Source: Cylicocyclus nassatus (taxonomy: Eukaryota > Nematoda > Chromadorea > Rhabditida > Strongylidae). From it: a DNA stretch of 64,000 bases. The translations under genes and the position numbers were made by a program. Where the stretch lies: NCBI GenBank assembly GCA_958299035.1, contig CATQJL010000305.1:35043733-35107732 (forward strand), in the 5' to 3' direction. Below the pieces are notes generated by a model. That model worked only from the letters and a program-made list of their open reading frames with translations. It made no database searches and was not told the origin of the DNA. Below, in pieces: positions 37,253 through 49,872 of the stretch; position 1 is the stretch's first letter; each line of letters opens with the position of its first letter.

Positions 37253-37932
37253 CGTGAGCCTTAACACTCCTTCATGAGCCTTGACACTCCTTCGTAGGCC
37301 TTGGCGCTCCTTCGTGAGCCTTGACACTCCTTCGTAGGCCTTGACACTCCTTCGTGAGCCTTGACACTCCTTCGTAGGCCTTGACACTCCTTCGTGAGCC
37401 TTTACACTCCTTCGTAGGCCTTGACACTCCTTCGTAGGCCTTGACACTCCTTCGTGAGCCTTGACACTCCTTCGTAGGCCTTGACACTTCTTCGTGAGCC
37501 TTGACACTCCTTTGTGAGCCTTGACACTCCTTCGTGAGCCTTGACACTCCTTCGTAGGCCTTGACACTCCTTCGTGAGCCTTGACACTCCTTCGTAGGCC
37601 TTGACACTCCTTCGTGAGCCTTGACACTCCTTCGTAGGCCTTGACACTCCTTCGTGAGCCTTGACACTCCTTCGTAGGCCTTGACACTTCTTCGTGAGCC
37701 TTGACACTCCTTTGTGAGCCTTGACACTCCTTCGTGAGCCTTGACACTCCTTCGTAGGCCTTGACACTCCTTCGTGAGCCTTGACACTCCTTCGTAGGCC
37801 TTGACACTCCTTCGTGAGCCTTGACACTCCTTCGTAGGCCTTGACACTCCTTCGTGAGCCTTGACACTCCTTCGTAGGCCTTGACACTCCTTCGTGAGCC
37901 TTGACACTCCTTCGTAGGCCTTGATTCTCCTT
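37253..37932. repeat. Rearranged alpha relative
   Basis: GGCGCTC (+40), TTTACAC (+140), CACTTCTT (+220, +420) and GATTCTC (+660). The first markers come 80 bp early because CGCGAG precedes the boundary pair (37233). The last interval is 80 bp longer, so the total length is unchanged. Confidence 0.7.
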
Positions 37933-38132
37933 CGTAGGCCTTGACACTCCTTCGTGAGCCTTGACACTCCTTCGTGAGCCTTGACACTCCTTCGTAGGCC
38001 TTGACACTCCTTCGTGAGCCTTGACACTCCTTCGTAGGCCTTGACACTCCTTCGTGAGCCTTGACACTCCTTCGTAGGCTTTGACACTCCTTCGTGAGCC
38101 TTGACACTCCTTCGTGAGCCTTGACACTCCTT

Positions 38133-38672
38133 CGTAGGCCTTGGCGCTCCTTCGTGAGCCTTGACACTCCTTCGTAGGCCTTGACACTCCTTCGTGAGCC
38201 TTGACACTCCTTCGTAGGCCTTGACACTCCTTCGTAGGCCTTGACACTCCTTCGTGAGCCTTTACACTCCTTCGTAGGCCTTGACACTCCTTCGTAGGCC
38301 TTGACACTCCTTCGTGAGCCTTGACACTCCTTCGTAGGCCTTGACACTCCTTCGTGAGCCTTGACACTCCTTCGTAGGCCTTGACACTCCTTCGTGAGCC
38401 TTGACACTCCTTCGTGAGCCTTGACACTCCTTCGTAGGCCTTGACACTCCTTCTTGAGCCTTGACACTCCTTCGTGAGCCTTGACACTCCTTCGTAGGTC
38501 TTGACACTCTTTCGTGAGCCTTGACACTCCTTCGTAGGCCTTGACACTCCTTCGTGAGCCTTGACACTCCTTCGTAGGCCTTGACACTCCTTCGTGAGCC
38601 TTGACACTCCTTCGTAGGTCTTAACTCTCCTTCGTAGGCCTTGACACTCTTTCGAGAGCATTGGCACTCCTT
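38133..38672. repeat. Delta module inside domain II
   Basis: GGCGCTC 38133, TTTACAC 38253 (+120), CTTGAG 38453 (+320), AGGTCTT 38493 (+360), AGGTCTTAACTCTC 38613 (+480) and CGAGAGCATTGGC 38653 (+520). These intervals equal those of the domain III delta modules. It is the only such block between 18201 and 45272. Confidence 0.85.
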
Positions 38673-39292
38673 CGTGAGCCTTGACACTCCTTCGTGAGCC
38701 TTGACACTCCTTCGTGAGCCTTGACACTCCTTCGTAGGCCTTGACACTCCTTCGTGAGCCTTGACACTCCTTCGTAGGCCTTGACACTCCTTCGTGAGCC
38801 TTGACACTCCTTCGTAGGCCTTGACACTCCTTCGTGAGCCTTGACACTCCTTTGTGAGCCTTGACACTCCTTCGTGAGCCTTGACACTCCTTCGTAGGCC
38901 TTGACACTCCTTCGTGAGCCTTGACACTCCTTTGTGAGCCTTGACACTCCTTCGTGAGCCTTGACACTCCTTCGTAGGCCTTGACACTCCTTCGTAGGCC
39001 TTGACACTCCTTCGTGAGCCTTAACACTCCTTCATGAGCCTTGACACTCCTTCGTAGGCTTTGACACTCCTTCGTGAGCCTTGACACTCCTTCGTAGGCC
39101 TTGGCACTCCTTCGTGAGCCTTGACACTCCTTCGTGAGCCTTGACACTCCTTCGTGAGCCTTGACACTCCTTCGTGAGCCTTGACACTCCTTCGTAGGCC
39201 TTGACACTCCTTCGTGAGCCTTGACACTCCTTTGTGAGCCTTGACACTCCTTCGTGAGCCTTGACACTCCTTCGTAGGCCTTGACACTCCTT

Positions 39293-39652
39293 CGTGAGCC
39301 TTAACACTCCTTCATGAGCCTTGACACTCCTTCGTAGGCCTTGACACTCCTTCGCGAGCCTTGACACTCCTTCGTAGGCCTTGACACTCCTTCGTGAGCC
39401 TTGACACTCCTTCGTAGGCCTTGGCGCTCCTTCGTGAGCCTTGACACTCCTTCGTAGGCCTTGACACTCCTTCGTGAGCCTTGACACTCCTTCGTAGGCC
39501 TTGACACTCCTTCGTGAGCCTTTACACTCCTTCGTAGGCCTTGACACTCCTTCGTAGGCCTTGACACTCCTTCGTGAGCCTTGACACTCCTTTGTGAGCC
39601 TTGACACTCCTTCGTGAGCCTTGACACTCCTTCGTAGGCCTTGACACTCCTT
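39293..39652. repeat. Truncated alpha
   Basis: Boundary pair 39293, CGCGAG 39353 (+60), GGCGCTC 39413 (+120) and TTTACAC 39513 (+220), then a jump to TGTGAG 39593 and a TTAA-only monomer at 39653. The CACTTCTT and GATTCTC part is missing. Confidence 0.75.
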
Positions 39653-41512
39653 CGTGAGCCTTAACACTCCTTCGTAGGCCTTGACACTCCTTCGTAGGCC
39701 TTGACACTCCTTCGCGAGCCTTGACACTCCTTCGTGAGCCTTGACACTCCTTCGTAGGCCTTGACACTCCTTCGTGAGCCTTGACACTCCTTCGTAGGCC
39801 TTGACACTTCTTCGTGAGCCTTGACACTCCTTTGTGAGCCTTGACACTCCTTCGTGAGCCTTGACACTCCTTCGTAGGCCTTGACACTCCTTCGTGAGCC
39901 TTGACACTCCTTCGTAGGCCTTGACACTCCTTCGTGAGCCTTGACACTCCTTCGTAGGCCTTGATTCTCCTTCGTAGGCCTTGACACTCCTTCGTGAGCC
40001 TTGACACTCCTTCGTGAGCCTTGACACTCCTTCGTAGGCCTTGACACTCCTTCGTGAGCCTTGACACTCCTTCGTAGGCCTTGACACTCCTTCGTGAGCC
40101 TTGACACTCCTTCGTGAGCCTTGACACTCCTTCGTAGGCCTTGACACTCCTTCGTGAGCCTTGACACTCCTTCGTAGGCTTTGACACTCCTTCGTGAGCC
40201 TTGACACTCCTTCGTAGGCCTTGGCACTCCTTCGTGAGCCTTGACACTCCTTCGTGAGCCTTGACACTCCTTCGTGAGCCTTGACACTCCTTCGTAGGCC
40301 TTGACACTCCTTCGTGAGCCTTGACACTCCTTCGTAGGCCTTGACACTCCTTCGTGAGCCTTGACACTCCTTTGTGAGCCTTGACACTCCTTCGTGAGCC
40401 TTGACACTCCTTCGTAGGCCTTGACACTCCTTCGTGAGCCTTAACACTCCTTCATGAGCCTTGACACTCCTTCGTAGGCCTTGACACTCCTTCGTGAGCC
40501 TTGACACTCCTTCGTGAGCCTTGACACTCCTTCGTAGGCCTTGATTCTCCTTCGTAGGCCTTGACACTCCTTCGTGAGCCTTGACACTCCTTCGTGAGCC
40601 TTGACACTCCTTCGTAGGCCTTGACACTCCTTCGTGAGCCTTGACACTCCTTCGTAGGCCTTGACACTCCTTCGTGAGCCTTGACACTCCTTCGTAGGCC
40701 TTGACACTCCTTCGTGAGCCTTGACACTCCTTTGTGAGCCTTGACACTCCTTCGTGAGCCTTGACACTCCTTCGTAGGCCTTGACACTCCTTCGTGAGCC
40801 TTGACACTCCTTTGTGAGCCTTGACACTCCTTCGTAGGCCTTGACACTCCTTCGTAGGCCTTGACACTCCTTCGTGAGCCTTAACACTCCTTCATGAGCC
40901 TTGACACTCCTTCGTAGGCCTTGACACTCCTTCGTGAGCCTTGACACTCCTTCGTAGGACTTGACACTCCTTCGTGAGCCTTGACACTCCTTCGTAGGCC
41001 TTGGCACTCCTTCGTGAGCCTTGACACTCCTTCGTGAGCCTTGACACTCCTTCGTGAGCCTTGACACTCCTTCGTAGGCCTTGACACTCCTTCGTGAGCC
41101 TTGACACTCCTTCGTAGGCCTTGATTCTCCTTCGTAGGCCTTGACACTCCTTCGTGAGCCTTGACACTCCTTCGTGAGCCTTGACACTCCTTCGTAGGCC
41201 TTGACACTCCTTCGTGAGCCTTGACACTCCTTCGTAGGCCTTGACACTCCTTCGTGAGCCTTGACACTCCTTCGTAGGCCTTGACACTCCTTCGTGAGCC
41301 TTGACACTCCTTTGTGAGCCTTGACACTCCTTCGTGAGCCTTGACACTCCTTCGTAGGCCTTGACACTCCTTCGTGAGCCTTGACACTCCTTTGTGAGCC
41401 TTGACACTCCTTCGTGAGCCTTGACACTCCTTCGTAGGCCTTGACACTCCTTCGTAGGCCTTGACACTCCTTCGTGAGCCTTAACACTCCTTCATGAGCC
41501 TTGACACTCCTT

Positions 41513-43512
41513 CGTAGGCCTTGACACTCCTTCGTGAGCCTTGACACTCCTTCGTAGGCTTTGACACTCCTTCGTGAGCCTTGACACTCCTTCGTAGGCC
41601 TTGGCACTCCTTCGTGAGCCTTGACACTCCTTCGTGAGCCTTGACACTCCTTCGTGAGCCTTGACACTCCTTCGTAGGCCTTGACACTCCTTCGTGAGCC
41701 TTGACACTCCTTCGTAGGCCTTGACACTTCTTCGTGAGCCTTGACACTCCTTTGTGAGCCTTGACACTCCTTCGTGAGCCTTGACACTCCTTCGTAGGCC
41801 TTGACACTCCTTCGTGAGCCTTGACACTCCTTCGTAGGCCTTGACACTCCTTCGTGAGCCTTGACACTCCTTCGTAGGCCTTGATTCTCCTTCGTAGGCC
41901 TTGACACTCCTTCGTGAGCCTTGACACTCCTTTGTGAGCCTTGACACTCCTTCGTGAGCCTTGACACTCCTTCGTGAGCCTTGACACTCCTTTGTGAGCC
42001 TTGACACTCCTTCGTGAGCCTTGACACTCCTTCGTAGGCCTTGACACTCCTTCGTGAGCCTTGACACTCCTTTGTGAGCCTTGACACTCCTTCGTGAGCC
42101 TTGACACTCCTTCGTGAGCCTTGACACTCCTTCGTAGGCCTTGACACTCCTTCGTAGGCCTTGACACTCCTTCGTGAGCCTTAACACTCCTTCATGAGCC
42201 TTGACACTCCTTCGTAGGCCTTGACACTCCTTCGTGAGCCTTGACACTCCTTCGTAGGCTTTGACACTCCTTCGTGAGCCTTGACACTCCTTCGTAGGCC
42301 TTGGCACTCCTTCGTGAGCCTTGACACTCCTTCGTGAGCCTTGACACTCCTTCGTAGGCTTTGACACTCCTTCGTGAGCCTTGACACTCCTTCGTGAGCC
42401 TTGACACTCCTTCGTGAGCCTTGACACTCCTTCGTAGGCCTTGACACTCCTTCGTGAGCCTTGACACTCCTTCGTAGGCCTTGACACTCCTTCGTGAGCC
42501 TTGACACTCCTTTGTGAGCCTTGACACTCCTTCGTGAGCCTTGACACTCCTTCGTAGGCCTTGACACTCCTTCGTGAGCCTTAACACTCCTTCATGAGCC
42601 TTGACACTCCTTCGTAGGCCTTGACACTCCTTCGCGAGCCTTGACACTCCTTCGTAGGCCTTGACACTCCTTCGTGAGCCTTGACACTCCTTCGTAGGCC
42701 TTGGCGCTCCTTCGTGAGCCTTGACACTCCTTCGTAGGCCTTGACACTCCTTCGTGAGCCTTGACACTCCTTCGTAGGCCTTGACACTCCTTCGTGAGCC
42801 TTTACACTCCTTCGTAGGCCTTGACACTCCTTCGTAGGCCTTGACACTCCTTCGTGAGCCTTGACACTCCTTCGTAGGCCTTGACACTTCTTCGTGAGCC
42901 TTGACACTCCTTTGTGAGCCTTGACACTCCTTCGTAGGCCTTGACACTCCTTCGTGAGCCTTGACACTCCTTCGTAGGCCTTGACACTCCTTCGTGAGCC
43001 TTGACACTCCTTCGTAGGCCTTGATTCTCCTTCGTAGGCCTTGACACTCCTTCGTGAGCCTTGACACTCCTTCGTGAGCCTTGACACTCCTTCGTAGGCC
43101 TTGACACTCCTTCGTGAGCCTTGACACTCCTTCGTAGGCCTTGACACTCCTTCGTGAGCCTTGACACTCCTTCGTAGGCCTTGACACTCCTTCGTGAGCC
43201 TTGACACTCCTTCGTGAGCCTTGACACTCCTTCGTAGGCCTTGACACTCCTTCGTGAGCCTTGACACTCCTTCGTAGGCTTTGACACTCCTTCGTGAGCC
43301 TTGACACTCCTTCGTAGGCCTTGGCACTCCTTCGTGAGCCTTGACACTCCTTCGTGAGCCTTGACACTCCTTCGTGAGCCTTGACACTCCTTCGTAGGCC
43401 TTGACACTCCTTCATGAGCCTTGACACTCCTTCGTAGGCCTTGACACTCCTTCGTGAGCCTTGACACTCCTTTGTGAGCCTTGACACTCCTTCGTGAGCC
43501 TTGACACTCCTT
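41513..43512. repeat. 2-kb segmental tandem duplication, left copy
   Basis: The first 1000 bp (AGGCTTT 41553, CACTTCTT 41713, GATTCTC 41873, boundary pair 42173, second AGGCTTT 42353) equal 43513-44512 at an offset of 2000. The last 500 bp (GATTCTC 43013, AGGCTTT 43273, CATG-only 43413) equal 44753-45272 at an offset of 1740. A partial alpha (42573: CGCGAG 42633, GGCGCTC 42693, TTTACAC 42793) lies between. Confidence 0.8.
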
Positions 43513-45272
43513 CGTAGGCCTTGACACTCCTTCGTGAGCCTTGACACTCCTTCGTAGGCTTTGACACTCCTTCGTGAGCCTTGACACTCCTTCGTAGGCC
43601 TTGGCACTCCTTCGTGAGCCTTGACACTCCTTCGTGAGCCTTGACACTCCTTCGTGAGCCTTGACACTCCTTCGTAGGCCTTGACACTCCTTCGTGAGCC
43701 TTGACACTCCTTCGTAGGCCTTGACACTTCTTCGTGAGCCTTGACACTCCTTTGTGAGCCTTGACACTCCTTCGTGAGCCTTGACACTCCTTCGTAGGCC
43801 TTGACACTCCTTCGTGAGCCTTGACACTCCTTCGTAGGCCTTGACACTCCTTCGTGAGCCTTGACACTCCTTCGTAGGCCTTGATTCTCCTTCGTAGGCC
43901 TTGACACTCCTTCGTGAGCCTTGACACTCCTTTGTGAGCCTTGACACTCCTTCGTGAGCCTTGACACTCCTTCGTGAGCCTTGACACTCCTTTGTGAGCC
44001 TTGACACTCCTTCGTGAGCCTTGACACTCCTTCGTAGGCCTTGACACTCCTTCGTGAGCCTTGACACTCCTTTGTGAGCCTTGACACTCCTTCGTGAGCC
44101 TTGACACTCCTTCGTGAGCCTTGACACTCCTTCGTAGGCCTTGACACTCCTTCGTAGGCCTTGACACTCCTTCGTGAGCCTTAACACTCCTTCATGAGCC
44201 TTGACACTCCTTCGTAGGCCTTGACACTCCTTCGTGAGCCTTGACACTCCTTCGTAGGCTTTGACACTCCTTCGTGAGCCTTGACACTCCTTCGTAGGCC
44301 TTGGCACTCCTTCGTGAGCCTTGACACTCCTTCGTGAGCCTTGACACTCCTTCGTAGGCTTTGACACTCCTTCGTGAGCCTTGACACTCCTTCGTGAGCC
44401 TTGACACTCCTTCGTGAGCCTTGACACTCCTTCGTAGGCCTTGACACTCCTTCGTGAGCCTTGACACTCCTTCGTAGGCCTTGACACTCCTTCGTGAGCC
44501 TTGACACTCCTTCGTAGGCTTTGACACTTCTTCGTGAGCCTTGACACTCCTTTGTGAGCCTTGACACTCCTTCGTAGGCCTTGACACTCCTTCGTGAGCC
44601 TTGACACTCCTTCGTAGGCCTTGACACTCCTTCGTGAGCCTTGACACTCCTTCGTAGGCCTTGACACTCCTTCGTAGGCCTTGACACTCCTTCGTGAGCC
44701 TTGACACTCCTTCGTAGGCCTTGACACTCCTTCGTGAGCCTTGACACTCCTTCGTAGGCCTTGATTCTCCTTCGTAGGCCTTGACACTCCTTCGTGAGCC
44801 TTGACACTCCTTCGTGAGCCTTGACACTCCTTCGTAGGCCTTGACACTCCTTCGTGAGCCTTGACACTCCTTCGTAGGCCTTGACACTCCTTCGTGAGCC
44901 TTGACACTCCTTCGTAGGCCTTGACACTCCTTCGTGAGCCTTGACACTCCTTCGTGAGCCTTGACACTCCTTCGTAGGCCTTGACACTCCTTCGTGAGCC
45001 TTGACACTCCTTCGTAGGCTTTGACACTCCTTCGTGAGCCTTGACACTCCTTCGTAGGCCTTGGCACTCCTTCGTGAGCCTTGACACTCCTTCGTGAGCC
45101 TTGACACTCCTTCGTGAGCCTTGACACTCCTTCGTAGGCCTTGACACTCCTTCATGAGCCTTGACACTCCTTCGTAGGCCTTGACACTCCTTCGTGAGCC
45201 TTGACACTCCTTTGTGAGCCTTGACACTCCTTCGTGAGCCTTGACACTCCTTCGTAGGCCTTGACACTCCTT
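43513..45272. repeat. 2-kb segmental tandem duplication, right copy (240 bp shorter)
   Basis: It matches the left copy at both ends, but the boundary pair, CGCGAG, GGCGCTC and TTTACAC part of the alpha is gone. At the joint a single monomer (44513) carries both AGGCTTT and CACTTCTT, as expected if recombination fell within or next to that monomer. Confidence 0.8.
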
Positions 45273-46052
45273 CGTGAGCCTTAACACTCCTTCATGAGCC
45301 TTGACACTCCTTCGTAGGCCTTGACACTCCTTCGTGAGCCTTGACACTCCTTCGTAGGCCTTGACACTCCTTCGTGAGCCTTGACACTCCTTCGTAGGCC
45401 TTGGCGCTCCTTCGTGAGCCTTGACACTCCTTCGTAGGCCTTGACACTCCTTCGTGAGCTTTGACACTCCTTCGTAGGCCTTGACACTCCTTCGTAGGCC
45501 TTGACACTCCTTCGTGAGCCTTTACACTCCTTCGTAGGCCTTGACACTCCTTCGTAGGCCTTGACACTCCTTCGTGAGCTTTGACACTCCTTCGTAGGCC
45601 TTGACACTCCTTCGTAGGCCTTGACACTCCTTCGTGAGCCTTTACACTCCTTCGTAGGCCTTGACACTCCTTCGTAGGCCTTGACACTCCTTCGTGAGCC
45701 TTGACACTCCTTCGTAGGCCTTGACACTCCTTCGTGAGCCTTGACACTCCTTCGTAGGCCTTGACACTCCTTCGTGAGCCTTGACACTCCTTCGTGAGCC
45801 TTGACACTCCTTCGTAGGCCTTGACACTCCTTCTTGAGCCTTGACACTCCTTCGTGAGCCTTGACACTCCTTCGTAGGTCTTGACACTCTTTCGTGAGCC
45901 TTGACACTCCTTCGTAGGCCTTGACACTCCTTCGTGAGCCTTGACACTCCTTCGTAGGCCTTGACACTCCTTCGTGAGCCTTGACACTCCTTCGTAGGTC
46001 TTAACTCTCCTTCGTAGGCCTTGACACTCTTTCGAGAGCATTGGCACTCCTT
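45273..46052. repeat. Delta module with an internal 120-bp duplication
   Basis: Boundary pair 45273, GGCGCTC 45393 (+120), TTTACAC 45513 (+240) and again 45633 (+360), CTTGAG 45833, AGGTCTT 45873, AGGTCTTAACTCTC 45993, CGAGAG 46033. Everything after the duplication is displaced by exactly 120 bp from the usual delta spacing. Confidence 0.8.
45453..45692. repeat. 120-bp tandem duplication
   Basis: Six monomers (GAGCTTT, B, B, TTTACAC, B, B) at 45453-45572 are repeated at 45573-45692. GAGCTTT, an A with p8 C>T, is otherwise seen only at 46173, inside the next delta copy, which links the two. Confidence 0.85.
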
Positions 46053-46112
46053 CGTGAGCCTTGACACTCCTTCGTGAGCCTTGACACTCCTTCGTGAGCC
46101 TTGACACTCCTT

Positions 46113-46652
46113 CGTAGGCCTTGGCGCTCCTTCGTGAGCCTTGACACTCCTTCGTAGGCCTTGACACTCCTTCGTGAGCTTTGACACTCCTTCGTAGGCC
46201 TTGACACTCCTTCGTAGGCCTTGACACTCCTTCGTGAGCCTTTACACTCCTTCGTAGGCCTTGACACTCCTTCGTAGGCCTTGACACTCCTTCGTGAGCC
46301 TTGACACTCCTTCGTAGGCCTTGACACTCCTTCGTGAGCCTTGACACTCCTTCGTAGGCCTTGACACTCCTTCGTGAGCCTTGACACTCCTTCGTGAGCC
46401 TTGACACTCCTTCGTAGGCCTTGACACTCCTTCTTGAGCCTTGACACTCCTTCGTGAGCCTTGACACTCCTTCGTAGGTCTTGACACTCTTTCGTGAGCC
46501 TTGACACTCCTTCGTAGGCCTTGACACTCCTTCGTGAGCCTTGACACTCCTTCGTAGGCCTTGACACTCCTTCGTGAGCCTTGACACTCCTTCGTAGGTC
46601 TTAACTCTCCTTCGTAGGCCTTGACACTCTTTCGAGAGCATTGGCACTCCTT
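46113..46652. repeat. Delta module without boundary pair
   Basis: GGCGCTC 46113, GAGCTTT 46173, TTTACAC 46233, CTTGAG 46433, AGGTCTT 46473, AGGTCTTAACTCTC 46593, CGAGAG 46633. From GAGCTTT on it repeats the preceding copy at a 600-bp period. Confidence 0.8.
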
Positions 46653-47892
46653 CGTGAGCCTTGACACTCCTTCGTGAGCCTTGACACTCCTTCGTGAGCC
46701 TTGACACTCCTTCGTAGGCCTTGACACTCCTTCGTGAGCCTTGACACTCCTTCGTAGGCCTTGACACTCCTTCGTGAGCCTTGACACTCCTTCGTAGGCC
46801 TTGACACTCCTTCGTGAGCCTTAACACTCCTTCATGAGCCTTGACACTCCTTCGTAGGCCTTGACACTCTTTCGTGAGCCTTGACACTCCTTCGTAGGCC
46901 TTGACACTCCTTCGTGAGCCTTGACACTCCTTCGTAGGCCTTGGCACTCCTTCGTGAGCCTTGACACTCCTTCGTGAGCCTTGACACTCCTTCGTGAGCC
47001 TTGACACTCCTTCGTAGGCCTTGACACTCCTTCGTAGGCCTTGACACTCCTTCGTGAGCCTTGACACTCCTTCGTGAGCCTTGACACTCCTTCGTGAGCC
47101 TTGACACTCCTTCGTGAGCCTTGACACTCCTTCGTGAGCCTTGACACTCCTTCGTAGGCCTTGACACTCCTTCGTAGGCCTTGACACTCCTTCGTGAGCC
47201 TTGACACTCCTTCGTGAGCCTTGACACTCCTTTGTGAGCCTTGACACTCCTTCGTGAGCCTTGACACTCCTTCGTAGGCCTTGACACTCCTTCGTAGGCC
47301 TTGACACTCCTTCGTGAGCCTTGACACTCCTTCGTGAGCCTTGACACTCCTTCGTGAGCCTTGACACTCCTTCGTGAGCCTTGACACTCCTTCGTGAGCC
47401 TTGACACTCCTTCGTAGGCCTTGACACTCCTTCGTAGGCCTTGACACTCCTTCGTGAGCCTTGACACTCCTTCGTGAGCCTTGACACTCCTTTGTGAGCC
47501 TTGACACTCCTTCGTGAGCCTTGACACTCCTTCGTAGGCCTTGACACTCCTTCGTGAGCCTTTACACTCCTTCGTAGGCCTTGACACTCCTTCGTAGGCC
47601 TTGACACTCCTTCGTGAGCCTTGACACTCCTTCGTAGGCCTTGACACTCCTTCGTGAGCCTTGACACTCCTTCGTAGGCCTTGGCACTCCTTCGTGAGCC
47701 TTGACACTCCTTCGTGAGCCTTGACACTCCTTCGTGAGCCTTGACACTCCTTCGTAGGCCTTGACACTCCTTCGTGAGCCTTGACACTCCTTCGTAGGCC
47801 TTGACACTCCTTCGTGAGCCTTGACACTCCTTTGTGAGCCTTGACACTCCTTCGTGAGCCTTGACACTCCTTCGTAGGCCTTGACACTCCTT

Positions 47893-48552
47893 CGTGAGCC
47901 TTAACACTCCTTCATGAGCCTTGACACTCCTTCGTAGGCCTTGACACTCCTTCGTGAGCCTTGACACTCCTTCGTAGGCCTTGACACTCCTTCGTGAGCC
48001 TTGACACTCCTTCGTAGGCCTTGGCGCTCCTTCGTGAGCCTTGACACTCCTTCGTAGGCCTTGACACTCCTTCGTGAGCCTTGACACTCCTTCGTAGGCC
48101 TTGACACTCCTTCGTAGGCCTTGACACTCCTTCGTGAGCCTTTACACTCCTTCGTAGGCCTTGACACTCCTTCGTAGGCCTTGACACTCCTTCGTGAGCC
48201 TTGACACTCCTTCGTAGGCCTTGACACTCCTTCGTGAGCCTTGACACTCCTTCGTAGGCCTTGACACTCCTTCGTGAGCCTTGACACTCCTTCGTGAGCC
48301 TTGACACTCCTTCGTAGGCCTTGACACTCCTTCTTGAGCCTTGACACTCCTTCGTGAGCCTTGACACTCCTTCGTAGGTCTTGACACTCTTTCGTGAGCC
48401 TTGACACTCCTTCGTAGGCCTTGACACTCCTTCGTGAGCCTTGACACTCCTTCGTAGGCCTTGACACTCCTTCGTGAGCCTTGACACTCCTTCGTAGGTC
48501 TTAACTCTCCTTCGTAGGCCTTGACACTCTTTCGAGAGCATTGGCACTCCTT
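47893..48552. repeat. Delta module, standard spacing
   Basis: Boundary pair 47893, GGCGCTC 48013, TTTACAC 48133, CTTGAG 48333, AGGTCTT..CTCTTT 48373, AGGTCTTAACTCTC 48493, CGAGAG 48533. An extra TTTACAC at 47553 lies outside the module. Confidence 0.85.
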
Positions 48553-49252
48553 CGTGAGCCTTGACACTCCTTCGTGAGCCTTGACACTCCTTCGTAGGCC
48601 TTGACACTCCTTCGTGAGCCTTGACACTCCTTCGTAGGCCTTGGCACTCCTTCGTGAGCCTTGACACTCCTTCGTGAGCCTTGACACTCCTTCGTGAGCC
48701 TTGACACTCCTTCGTAGGCCTTGACACTCCTTCGTAGGCCTTGACACTCCTTCGTGAGCCTTGACACTCCTTCGTGAGCCTTGACACTCCTTCGTGAGCC
48801 TTGACACTCCTTCGTGAGCCTTGACACTCCTTCGTGAGCCTTGACACTCCTTCGTAGGCCTTGACACTCCTTCGTAGGCCTTGACACTCCTTCGTGAGCC
48901 TTGACACTCCTTCGTGAGCCTTGACACTCCTTCGTGAGCCTTGACACTCCTTCGTGAGCCTCGACACTCCTTCGTAGGCCTTGACACTCCTTCGTAGGCC
49001 TTGACACTCCTTCGTGAGCCTTGACACTCCTTCGTGAGCCTTGACACTCCTTCGTGAGCCTTGACACTCCTTCGTGAGCCTTGACACTCCTTCGTGAGCC
49101 TTGACACTCCTTCGTAGGCCTTGACACTCCTTCGTAGGCCTTGACACTCCTTCGTGAGCCTTGACACTCCTTCGTGAGCCTTGACACTCCTTTGTGAGCC
49201 TTGACACTCCTTCGTGAGCCTTGACACTCCTTCGTAGGCCTTGAAACTCCTT

Positions 49253-49632
49253 CGTGAGCCTTTACACTCCTTCGTAGGCCTTGACACTCCTTCGTAGGCC
49301 TTGACACTCCTTCGTGAGCCTTGACACTCCTTCGTAGGCCTTGACACTCCTTCGTGAGCCTTGACACTCCTTCGTAGGCCTTGACACTCCTTCGTGAGCC
49401 TTGACACTCCTTCGTGAGCCTTGACACTCCTTCGTAGGCCTTGACACTCCTTCTTGAGCCTTGACACTCCTTCGTGAGCCTTGACACTCCTTCGTAGGTC
49501 TTGACACTCTTTCGTGAGCCTTGACACTCCTTCGTAGGCCTTGACACTCCTTCGTGAGCCTTGACACTCCTTCGTAGGTCTTAACTCTCCTTCGTGAGCC
49601 TTGACACTCTTTCGAGAGCATTGGCACTCCTT
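49253..49632. repeat. Delta 3' part with a two-monomer deletion
   Basis: TTTACAC 49253, CTTGAG 49453 (+200) and AGGTCTT 49493 are normal, but AGGTCTTAACTCTC follows at 49573, 80 bp later instead of 120. The next monomer (49593) is A-type where all other copies have B. Confidence 0.75.
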
Positions 49633-49792
49633 CGTGAGCCTTGACACTCCTTCGTGAGCCTTGACACTCCTTCGTGAGCCTTGACACTCCTTCGTAGGCC
49701 TTGACACTCCTTCGTGAGCCTTGACACTCCCTCGTAGGCCTTGACACTCCTTCGTGAGCCTTGACACTCCCTCGTAGGCCTTGACACTCCTT

Positions 49793-49872
49793 CGTGAGCC
49801 TTAACACTCCTTCATGAGCCTTGACACTCCTTCGTGAGCCTTAACACTCCTTCATGAGCCTTGACACTCCTT
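49793..49872. repeat. Boundary pair duplicated in tandem (2 x 40 bp)
   Basis: The TTAA monomer and CATG monomer at 49793-49832 are followed at once by the same two at 49833-49872. It is the closest spacing of boundary pairs in the window. Confidence 0.9.

Larger units (their letters stand above)
18201..45272. repeat. Domain II: alpha/beta/gamma modules with derived variants
   Basis: GATTCTC (p13 C>T plus p14 A>T) occurs from 18361 to 44753 and nowhere else. CGCGAG (19121-42633) is confined here too. CACTTCTT (first at 18201) is confined here apart from one copy at 56373. Modules named alpha, beta, gamma and a 340-bp linker recur in varying order, which gives a mosaic HOR instead of a simple tandem one. 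All four 18-bp monomers lie here. The right edge is set at the boundary pair at 45273, where delta modules take over. Confidence 0.8.
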
